From positions 1 to 15,691 of the forward strand of contig USIN01000019.1 in NCBI GenBank assembly GCA_900554715.1: a stretch of DNA of 15,691 bases. Reading direction: 5' to 3'. The stretch's first letter is position 1. Every line of letters starts with the position of its first letter. Under the pieces are notes generated by a model, which saw nothing but the letters and a program-made list of their open reading frames with translations, was not told where the DNA came from and did not search any database. The DNA is from an uncultured Bacteroidales bacterium. GTDB taxonomy: Bacteria > Bacteroidota > Bacteroidia > Bacteroidales > Muribaculaceae. The translations under genes were made by a program, and so were the position numbers. Below, piece by piece: positions 7,565-14,237 of this stretch.

Positions 7565-8092
7565 TTAGAAGATATATCCGAATCCGAGGGTTATCATTGT
7601 CGACGAGTAACCTTTTATGAAGCAGTATTTGGCCTCGAGGTTGAGCTTGACGGTCTCGCTGCATTTGAGTTCGAAGCCTGCGCCGAGGTTTAGGCCGAAG
7701 CGGTTGCGACGTGTCGAGACGTCGTCGTCGAGTTCCTGCTGGGTCTTGTCGGTATGGCGGTTCCACGATGAGTAGTTCATGCCTGCGAGAGGATATAGGG
7801 CGACCCGTTCGGCTCCTATTATACCGAAGGGTATGTTGACATTGAGGTCAAACATAAAAGCGTCAAGGTCGTTGTGCTTGAAGGCGTAGCTCAGTTCGGG
7901 CGCGATTCTGATATGGTCGCTGAACGAATATCTGAAGACGAGGCCGGCCACTGCCGACGTGTTTTTGCTTATATAACCCACTTTGGGGCCGAACGATTTC
8001 TCGCCCTTCGTAATCTGGGCCTGTGTAGTCATTGCTGCCATGCTCAGGATAGCAAAAATCAGGAGCGCGATAGGTTTTGTCAGTCGTTTCAT
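7565..8092 (-). CDS. Small outer-membrane beta-barrel protein (porin-family-like)
   Basis: A 175-residue protein with a clear signal peptide (MKRLTKPIALLIFAILSMAA..., probable cleavage after TTQA near residue 25). The mature part is built of alternating hydrophobic/polar stretches suited to beta-strands, for example KVGYISKNTSAVAGLVFRYS (37-56), HIRIAPELSYAF (60-71), MFDLNVNIPF, LNLGAGFELK and MITLGFGYIF, and it ends in Phe, as many outer-membrane barrels do. It resembles the generic outer-membrane beta-barrel families with eight or so strands; no ligand or catalytic motif is visible, so the role is unknown (small channel, adhesion or structural). It is first in the operon with tsaD and cinA, 4 nt before tsaD. 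Confidence 0.85.
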   Translation of the reverse strand: MKRLTKPIALLIFAILSMAAMTTQAQITKGEKSFGPKVGYISKNTSAVAGLVFRYSFSDHIRIAPELSYAFKHNDLDAFMFDLNVNIPFGIIGAERVALYPLAGMNYSSWNRHTDKTQQELDDDVSTRRNRFGLNLGAGFELKCSETVKLNLEAKYCFIKGYSSTMITLGFGYIF

Positions 8093-8115
8093 TTTTGATT
8101 CGGGTTAATTTGCGG

Positions 8116-8123
8116 CAAAGATA
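8116..8123 (-). promoter_or_regulatory. -7 box for the beta-barrel/tsaD/cinA operon
   Basis: The minus strand reads TATCTTTG, an exact TAnnTTTG match. A TTT (8145-8147) about 21 bp upstream is a weak -33 candidate. The predicted leader is about 17 nt to the start codon at 8092. Confidence 0.6.
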
Positions 8124-8190
8124 AAGATTTTCACCAAGTCGCGGAAATTAATTTGTGTCTTATAAGTCATATTTTTTACCATATTATGTG

Positions 8191-8198
8191 TATCTTTG
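8191..8198 (+). promoter_or_regulatory. -7 box for the CHAT/FHA/PP2C operon
   Basis: TATCTTTG on the plus strand is an exact TAnnTTTG match, with only a T-run (8172-8177) near the -33 position. The expected start of transcription (about 8202-8207) nearly coincides with the ATG at 8207, so the mRNA would be leaderless or nearly so. Confidence 0.55.
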
Positions 8199-8206
8199 TG
8201 ATTATT

Positions 8207-11200
8207 ATGAAAAAACTACATCTGATTCTGCTTCTCACATTCCTGCCATTGCTTATGGTCGCGCAGTCACCTGAGAGTGTCGCGCTTTACGCGAAAGGTA
8301 AGGATCTGTATAACGCCGGCGATTATAAAAAAGCCGCCGAGACCTTTATCGAAGTTCTCGAGCTCGATAAATCAGAGTCGCCCCGGAACTTGTATAATCT
8401 AAGTTTTGTAGAAGGCTGGATTGCGTCGAGCTATTACAAAGCCGGCGATATCGAGTCGGCCCGAAAGCATGATAAATATTACTATGAACTCGAGCCGGTC
8501 GACCGTACCAAGGACAAGATGCCGCAGCTGATAGAATGTGCGCTGCGGCTCGCTGACGCGCATGATTACAATGTCGCCGTTTCGCTGCTCGAGCGCTTGC
8601 TGAAGCTTGAAATTGAGCTTATAGGTCCGGCAAACCAGTATGTCAAAGAGGCATATTCCATGCTGGCAGGCTATGAATTCGGGCTCGGCAATATCAGGAA
8701 ATGCAAGAGCTACAATGAAAGTATAAAAGAGACATGCCGCGCAATATCCGACAAGGTAACGACAAAAGGCTGGAACGCTGACGGCTATCTGTTTGACGCG
8801 ATAATGGCTGAGGCTGCCGGCGATGCTGAGGCTGCGAAACGCGAGGCCGATAAGGCGTGGCAGATTGTCGGGGACGAGATTGTCGGACAGTCATTTGCGC
8901 TCAAGGAGACATTCGGTTTTATGATGCGCTATTATACCGGTAAAGGCGATTACGACACAGCCATGAGACTCGCGGCTGATGTCGAAAACGCTTATCGCGC
9001 TCTTGAAGGCGAGGATGTGACCGAGGCCGCGCCGATTGTTCTTTATATAACAGAGTTTTACCTCGGCTCAATGAAGAGTAAAGAGGCGGCGTCGCTGGCC
9101 GAATATGCCCTTGACAAGGTAAGTGACGAATATGGGCGCGCCAGACTGATTTATAACGCCGGGCTGGCTTATCTCAATCTTGGGGACTGGCAGGAAGCGA
9201 AAGTACGGCTGCACAAGAGCCTCGACACATTTGTCGACCGGCAAAATGACATTGACGCGGCGCTGGCATACTTTGCTCTTGGCCGTTGCTATGACGGTCA
9301 GCGTAATTTTGAACAGGCAAAAGAGTGCTATAAGGAGACGCTGAGATTTATCGGCAAGAATAAGGAACGCTATGCCAGGCAGTATTACGACGCGCTCCTC
9401 GGTCTGGCTGCTATGGAGTCCCGCACCGGCAAATATGAGGCCGCATTAGCCAGACTCGCGGAGACCCGCGATGTCATCAAAGCCTATCCTCGTAATTTTA
9501 ATAATAACGACCTGGCTCATATATTAAAAGAAGAAGCCGTTTGCTATAACGGGAAAAATGATAACGCGGTGGCGATTGCAAAGCTGCGCGAGTCGGTCGA
9601 ACTCTTCGAGCGTGGCGGTGCGCCGATGCTTTACACCTATGTCGACGCCGCGACCGAGCTGCTGTCGCTGTTGCTCACCGACAGTGAGAATGAGGCTGAA
9701 GCCGAGGCGTTGCAGCGGCGTCTGTCTGACATCTGCGCGGGCGACACCGAGATTGCAAAGCTGATGAAACTGAAAATTTACGGGAATGTCTATCTTGTGC
9801 TGATGAAAAGGATGCGTTTTGACGAGGCTCTCCAAGTCAATGAAAAACTTCTTGAGTCAGCCCGTGATTATCCCGATTTCAACACCTTCGAGGCTATGAA
9901 CAACCGCCTTATGATGCTGATTGCACTCGGTCGCAGTGAGGATGCCCGTGACGAAATCGGCCCGATGACATTATCAACTGTTGAAAAATATGGCAAATAT
10001 TCATCGCAATATCTCACAGTGCTGAAGCTTGCATCAATTTATCTCGAACAGACCGGCGATCTTTCGCGCATTGACATGGCGGCCTCATACGGCGAGGATA
10101 TGATTGATATCGCCAATATGATATATCGCGCCGACGACCCCGAGCACTTTGCGAATATTATCAGCGGTGCCAGATTGTTGATTAATGTCAAACCTCAGGC
10201 TGCTGCCGAAGTTATTCTCAAAACACTGAAGCAGACTCCGCGCAGTGTCCTCGAAGCCAATCGCGCCACTGTTGTTGATGCATATACCTCGCTTGCTACA
10301 ATAAAGAACACCCAATGGATCATGAGCGAAGCGGCAGATTACATAGAAAAGGCAGTCGAGACTATAGGAGACGGTACCAACATACTGAATCCATCGGCAA
10401 CTTATGTAACAGCCGGCATTATATATACCAGGCTCAACCGTTTTGCCGAGGCTGAAAAAATGCTGCTTAAAGCTGTCGACTATGTGACCCGGACAAATAC
10501 TGACAATATGTTAGGGGCTGCGGTGATTTATAGTGCACTCGGCGACCTGTATTCAAAAATGGGTCAGACATCGGTGGCGGCCGAATACCGTAAAAAATGC
10601 AGGCAGATGCAGGCTGAACAATGTGGTGACAACAAACTCATGTTGTTTTTGAATCTCGTGGCAGATATATGGCCAAAATACCACAGCGGTGACAAAGGCG
10701 GCTGTCTCTCTGACATAGACGCGATTGAGTCGGTTGTCGAATCGATGAAAGGGATGTATAATATCGACAATTCAATGCCGTCGCGGCTTAGAACTCAGTA
10801 TTACTTATATGAGGGCGATCTTGAGATGGCCCGTATCTATGCCGGTTTACTTAATCTGTGGGTCAATAATTACGATGACCGTCTGATGAGGGCTAAAGTC
10901 TATTCGGCTTGCGGTGAATATGATAAAGCTCTTGAAGATGCCGAAGCTGCCATCGGCATTGGTAAGGATCTCTATGGCAAAAGCTCGGTGTCGCTCGTCG
11001 AGCCTGTCGTGTATGCCGCCGAGGCAAAGATGATGCTCGGTGACAAGCAGGGCGCAATCGAGAACTTCCGCCGGGCCTATAACATAGGCTGCGATTATAT
11101 TTCGAATAACATACTGACGCTGACGGCGGCGCAGCGCGCCGACTTCTGGAACTCGAACTTCGGATTCTACCGCGCGACGCTGCCACACGTGACAGCCACC

Positions 11201-12760
11201 CGTCTGCGTGACACCGAGATGAACGGTCTGCTCTACGACGCGATGCTCTTCTCGAACGGCCTGCTGTTTACCGCTGACAAATCGATAACGGATATCGTGC
11301 AGAAGTCGCCCGAAGACGTGCGCCTGACCTACGGCGACTGGATGTTCAAGAAAGACCTTCTCAAACGTCTTGTCGCCCAGTCTGAAACAACCGCGGATGA
11401 ATCACAGACCGAGGATTTCAAACGCAATATCGCCGAAGTCACCGGCGAGGTCTCGACGCTTGAGCGTCAGCTCCTCGACCGCATCGGCGAGACGACAGGC
11501 AACGACTGGCGGCTGCCGAAGACAACCTGGCAACAGGTGCGCAAGGCTTTGCCGCGCAGAGCCGCCGCCATCGAGTTTGTCGACTATGAGATGGGCGACA
11601 GCATCAGCGCGCTAATTGCCCTTATCCTCACCAAAGACTCGAAGCTGCCCGTGCTGCGCGAGGTCTGCAAGGGCGACCATGATTTCATCACCAACGACCT
11701 GATGTTCGCCGACCGAGAGTTTACCGACAAGTTCTTCAAGACGTTTGCCGACGATATCGCCGGCTGCACCGAAGTCTACTTCGTGCCCCAGGGTGCTCTA
11801 TGCTCGGTGGCTCTCGAGTCGCTGCCCGTCAGCGACGGCATCCTGCCCTCGAAGCCAGAATTCTATCGTCTGAGCTCGACGCGCGAGCTCGTCAGGGCGC
11901 GCCGCGGCAAGGGTAAGGACCGTGCGGCGACCATCTACGGCGGTCTCAAATATGACATGGACGTCGACAGCATGGTTGCCGACGCCGGACGCTATCCCGA
12001 GCTGCGCGAACGCGGTTTCAACGCTGACAATCTGCTCTCGGCGCGAGTCTCGCGAAAAGGCGACGTCGTGATACCCGAACTCAAAGGCGCGCTCGTCGAG
12101 GTCGAGGCCGTGTCTGACTTCTATAAAAAAGTCACCGGCCGGGAGCCTTTGCTCAAAACCGGCGCCGAAGGCACCGAGTCGTCAATCAAGGCGCTGTCGG
12201 GCCGCTACGGCAGCATATTCCATATCAGCACCCACGGCTTTTTTGTCGCCGACGACGGTGTGTCTGGCATCAGCGCTGCGGGACAGTCAGAGACATTGAC
12301 AGCCGAAGACATAGCCCTCGAACGCTCGGGCTTGCTCATGGCCGGCGCCGCCAACCGCTATCTCGGACTCGAAGACATCCCGTCGGACATCGACGACGGC
12401 ATCCTGACCGCCGCCGAAATCGCGCGCCTCGACCTCGAGAACGTCGACATCGCTGTGCTGTCGGCCTGCGAGACAGGTCTCGGTCAGGTTACCGGCGATG
12501 GCGTCTTCGGCCTGCAGCGCGGTTTTAAGAAGGCCGGCGTCAACTCGATACTGATGTCGCTTTGGAAAGTTGACGACGATGCCACCTGTCGTCTCATAAC
12601 AGAATTCTACCGTCACTGGCTCGGTGACAGCTCCTCCGGAATCGCCGCCACAGACAAACACACCGCTCTCGAACGCGCCAAACAAATAGTCCGCGAGACT
12701 CCCGGCTGGGAGAACCCGCGCTACTGGGCCGCCTTCATCCTCCTCGATGCAATTGACTGA
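8207..12760 (+). CDS. Exported TPR-repeat protein with C-terminal CHAT caspase-like protease domain
   Basis: A 1517-residue protein. It starts with a signal peptide (MKKLHLILLLTFLPLLMVAQ, 1-20), so it is predicted to be exported, not cytoplasmic. From about 26 to 960 it is helical with many TPR-like units, e.g. KGKDLYNAGDYKKAAETF (30-47), a unit near 352 (YFALGRCYDGQRNFEQAKE), near 772 (SALGDLYSKMGQTSVAAEY), near 896 (AKVYSACGEYDKALEDAEA) and near 940. A linker with FWNSNFGFYRATLP leads to the CHAT domain (about 1150-1517), a caspase/separase-related cysteine peptidase fold. The dyad appears intact: His1343 in HISTHGFF and Cys1421 in LSACETGLG, followed by GVFGLQRGFKKAGV and SLWKVDDDAT. The start at 8207 is preferred to the in-frame ATG at 8153 because it gives the signal peptide and lies after the -7 box. 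It heads an operon with a zinc-ribbon/FHA gene and a PP2C gene. The substrate is unknown; activity is inferred from motifs. Confidence 0.93.
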   Translation: MKKLHLILLLTFLPLLMVAQSPESVALYAKGKDLYNAGDYKKAAETFIEVLELDKSESPRNLYNLSFVEGWIASSYYKAGDIESARKHDKYYYELEPVDRTKDKMPQLIECALRLADAHDYNVAVSLLERLLKLEIELIGPANQYVKEAYSMLAGYEFGLGNIRKCKSYNESIKETCRAISDKVTTKGWNADGYLFDAIMAEAAGDAEAAKREADKAWQIVGDEIVGQSFALKETFGFMMRYYTGKGDYDTAMRLAADVENAYRALEGEDVTEAAPIVLYITEFYLGSMKSKEAASLAEYALDKVSDEYGRARLIYNAGLAYLNLGDWQEAKVRLHKSLDTFVDRQNDIDAALAYFALGRCYDGQRNFEQAKECYKETLRFIGKNKERYARQYYDALLGLAAMESRTGKYEAALARLAETRDVIKAYPRNFNNNDLAHILKEEAVCYNGKNDNAVAIAKLRESVELFERGGAPMLYTYVDAATELLSLLLTDSENEAEAEALQRRLSDICAGDTEIAKLMKLKIYGNVYLVLMKRMRFDEALQVNEKLLESARDYPDFNTFEAMNNRLMMLIALGRSEDARDEIGPMTLSTVEKYGKYSSQYLTVLKLASIYLEQTGDLSRIDMAASYGEDMIDIANMIYRADDPEHFANIISGARLLINVKPQAAAEVILKTLKQTPRSVLEANRATVVDAYTSLATIKNTQWIMSEAADYIEKAVETIGDGTNILNPSATYVTAGIIYTRLNRFAEAEKMLLKAVDYVTRTNTDNMLGAAVIYSALGDLYSKMGQTSVAAEYRKKCRQMQAEQCGDNKLMLFLNLVADIWPKYHSGDKGGCLSDIDAIESVVESMKGMYNIDNSMPSRLRTQYYLYEGDLEMARIYAGLLNLWVNNYDDRLMRAKVYSACGEYDKALEDAEAAIGIGKDLYGKSSVSLVEPVVYAAEAKMMLGDKQGAIENFRRAYNIGCDYISNNILTLTAAQRADFWNSNFGFYRATLPHVTATRLRDTEMNGLLYDAMLFSNGLLFTADKSITDIVQKSPEDVRLTYGDWMFKKDLLKRLVAQSETTADESQTEDFKRNIAEVTGEVSTLERQLLDRIGETTGNDWRLPKTTWQQVRKALPRRAAAIEFVDYEMGDSISALIALILTKDSKLPVLREVCKGDHDFITNDLMFADREFTDKFFKTFADDIAGCTEVYFVPQGALCSVALESLPVSDGILPSKPEFYRLSSTRELVRARRGKGKDRAATIYGGLKYDMDVDSMVADAGRYPELRERGFNADNLLSARVSRKGDVVIPELKGALVEVEAVSDFYKKVTGREPLLKTGAEGTESSIKALSGRYGSIFHISTHGFFVADDGVSGISAAGQSETLTAEDIALERSGLLMAGAANRYLGLEDIPSDIDDGILTAAEIARLDLENVDIAVLSACETGLGQVTGDGVFGLQRGFKKAGVNSILMSLWKVDDDATCRLITEFYRHWLGDSSSGIAATDKHTALERAKQIVRETPGWENPRYWAAFILLDAID

Positions 12761-12782
12761 TAACATTAAATGCCAAGACAAT

Positions 12783-13325
12783 ATGCCAAATCTAACCCCA
12801 TGCTATAGTTGTAAAGCCATGATAGAAGACGACAGTGTCTTCTGCGACCAATGTGGCGCTGAGCTGTATATATGCCCCAAGTGTAAAAAATTCGGTAAGG
12901 GCGCCGGAAAGCGCTGCGCCTCGTGCGGTGGCGAACTCGTCAGGGCCGGGCAGACAGAGTCTGAGAAATCGGACGTGTCCGACAGGTCAGTCAAGTCAGA
13001 CAAGTCCGACGGGTCAGACAAGATTATCGCGTCTGCGGTTCTATCGCTTGTGTGCGACAATCCGGCTGTATCGCTGACGTTGGCTGACGGTGCTGTCATC
13101 GGACGCACGACTGGCGATTATGTCGCCCAGCTCGGCTCGCTCATTTATATCTCGGGGCGTCATGCCTCTCTGTCATTCACCGCAGGCAAATGGTATATCA
13201 CCGATCTTGGCTCGCGCAACGGCACGACTGTCAATGGTTTCAAGTGTCAGCCCGGGCAGCCTGTGGCGTTAACGGCGGGGGATAATGTCAAATTTGCGAA
13301 GACCTATAATTTCGTCGTCAAATGA
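12783..13325 (+). CDS. Double zinc-ribbon and FHA-domain protein
   Basis: A 180-residue protein, predicted cytoplasmic. The N-terminus has two four-Cys zinc ribbons: C7/C10/C21/C24 and C31/C34/C45/C48. A linker (62-80) is made of three-residue units of the form xSD. The C-terminal part (about 86-180) is an FHA domain, a phosphothreonine-peptide reader, with the family residues IGR (G107, R108), SGRH (S124, H127), LGSRNGTTVNG (N146, G147, N151, G152). The ATG at 12783 is preferred to the in-frame 12747 because it puts the first zinc ribbon at the N-terminus and does not overlap the CHAT gene; it starts 22 nt after that gene. Its stop overlaps the PP2C start by 4 nt (ATGA), which points to coupled translation. 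It probably docks phosphorylated partners; the partner is not known. Confidence 0.9.
   Translation: MPNLTPCYSCKAMIEDDSVFCDQCGAELYICPKCKKFGKGAGKRCASCGGELVRAGQTESEKSDVSDRSVKSDKSDGSDKIIASAVLSLVCDNPAVSLTLADGAVIGRTTGDYVAQLGSLIYISGRHASLSFTAGKWYITDLGSRNGTTVNGFKCQPGQPVALTAGDNVKFAKTYNFVVK
12966..13022 (+). repeat. Degenerate 9-bp tandem repeat coding an xSD linker
   Basis: Six consecutive three-codon units read KSD, VSD, RSV, KSD, KSD, GSD, then K. At DNA level units resemble AAGTCAGAC/AAGTCCGAC, and neighbouring units form short palindromes such as TCGGAC-gt-GTCCGA (12969-12982). It joins the zinc ribbons to the FHA domain. The Ser-Asp pattern makes an acidic, flexible, potentially phosphorylatable linker; length variation by slippage is possible. 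Confidence 0.8.
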
Positions 13326-14074
13326 AACTGCATTTTACAGTGGCCTCGTCGGCCGGGATGGTCAGGGAGAATAACGAAGACATGGCCCTGCTTGTCGGTG
13401 CCTTTTACCGCGATGTCGCCGACGAGCTGCCCCCTGTGACCCTGTCGCCCGAGTCGCGCTTCTGTGCTGTCGTCGCCGACGGCATGGGCGGTTATGAGGG
13501 AGGCGAGGTTGCCTCTGAGATGGCGCTTCGTTCGCTTGACGCTTTTATTGCGGCGTTGCCTCACGACATCGCGGCAGAAGAGATAATCGCTGCGATAAAA
13601 ACACGTTGGCTCGCTGAGGTGACAGCCGAAATGCTCACGGCGGCCTCGACTGACAGCCGACTCGCCTCGATGGGGACGACTCTGACCGGATTTATTTTTA
13701 TCGACGGCCATGTCCTGCTGGTCAATGCCGGCGACAGCCGTGTATATCGTCTGCGCGACGGTTTTCTCAAACAAATGACGGTCGACCACTCTCTGCGGCG
13801 GCTTACAGGCGACATGTCGCAGCCGTCGAATGTGATTTATAACGCCATAGGCCTGCAGGAGTCATTTATCGATGTGACGGATGTCACGTCGCGCATCGCC
13901 GCCGGCGACCGTTATGTCATCTGTTCGGACGGTCTCTGTGACATGCTCGACGATGACGAGACTGCGGTCGTATCGGCGTCACCGGCAGCGGCTTCGGATA
14001 TTGTTTCGGCGGCCTGCCGCGCGGGCGGCGCCGATAATGTCACAGTCGTCACCGTAGATGTCGACAACGGATGA
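13322..14074 (+). CDS. PP2C-family serine/threonine phosphatase (Stp1/PrpC-like)
   Basis: A 250-residue metal-dependent protein phosphatase that would remove phosphate from Ser/Thr residues in the cytoplasm. The PP2C motifs are all present: R15 and NED (18-20), VADGMGG (51-57) with metal ligand Asp53, SMGTTLTG (116-123), NAGDSRVYRL (135-144), CSDGLCDML (201-209) with Asp203, and GGADNVTVV (235-243) with Asp238. There is no membrane segment and no extra sensor domain, so it is the minimal catalytic form. Its start codon overlaps the stop of the FHA gene (ATGA), tying the two in stoichiometry. Such phosphatases usually oppose a Hanks-type Ser/Thr kinase, but no kinase gene is present in the window. 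No strong terminator follows it. Confidence 0.95.
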   Translation: MKLHFTVASSAGMVRENNEDMALLVGAFYRDVADELPPVTLSPESRFCAVVADGMGGYEGGEVASEMALRSLDAFIAALPHDIAAEEIIAAIKTRWLAEVTAEMLTAASTDSRLASMGTTLTGFIFIDGHVLLVNAGDSRVYRLRDGFLKQMTVDHSLRRLTGDMSQPSNVIYNAIGLQESFIDVTDVTSRIAAGDRYVICSDGLCDMLDDDETAVVSASPAAASDIVSAACRAGGADNVTVVTVDVDNG

Positions 14075-14191
14075 GTCGGACAGCCTCCGGTTTTAAGTAT
14101 ATTTCTCTTTTGCATACGCCTGATTAAGATATGTTTATAAATAAATTCAGCGAAAATGCGTTATAATAGATGAGAATTGAATAAAATTACG

Positions 14192-14199
14192 TAACTTTG
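14192..14199 (+). promoter_or_regulatory. -7 box of the rpoD promoter
   Basis: TAACTTTG matches TAnnTTTG exactly. No clear TTTG lies at the usual 19-21 bp upstream. Transcription would start near 14205, giving a leader of about 33 nt that contains the palindrome at 14217-14230. It supports the sigma gene being transcribed independently of the PP2C operon. Confidence 0.6.
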
Positions 14200-14216
14200 C
14201 ATGATTATTGCAGTAA

Positions 14217-14230
14217 TATAAACGTTTATA
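14217..14230. promoter_or_regulatory. Perfect 14-bp palindrome in the rpoD leader
   Basis: TATAAACGTTTATA is self-complementary without a spacer and lies 7 nt before the rpoD start codon, downstream of the predicted transcription start. It could be an operator for a dimeric repressor. About one perfect 14-bp palindrome is expected by chance in a window this size, and more in AT-rich DNA, so only its position makes it notable. Confidence 0.35.
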
Positions 14231-14237
14231 GCGAAAC

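Noticed and set aside
8153..8206. Upstream in-frame ATG that would lengthen the CHAT protein by 18 residues.
   Set aside because: It precedes the -7 box and would put a second hydrophobic stretch before an otherwise standard signal peptide.
8207..12760. Possible membership of a type III-E CRISPR (Craspase-like) system, because of the TPR-CHAT architecture.
   Set aside because: No effector of the fused Cas7-like type, no CRISPR repeats and no adaptation genes are present, and this protein carries an export signal.
12747..12782. Upstream in-frame ATG for the zinc-ribbon/FHA gene.
   Set aside because: It overlaps the end of the CHAT gene and adds 12 residues before the zinc ribbon. The ATG at 12783 gives the usual short lead to the first Cys pair, though the longer form is not excluded.
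14077..14093. Possible terminator after the PP2C gene (CGGA-cagcc-TCCG followed by gTTTT).
   Set aside because: The stem is only 4 bp and the T-run is short; too weak to call.
14162..14167. TATAAT resembling an enteric -10 box upstream of rpoD.
   Set aside because: There is no -35 partner, the DNA is AT-rich, and the sigma factor type here recognises TAnnTTTG, which is present at 14192.
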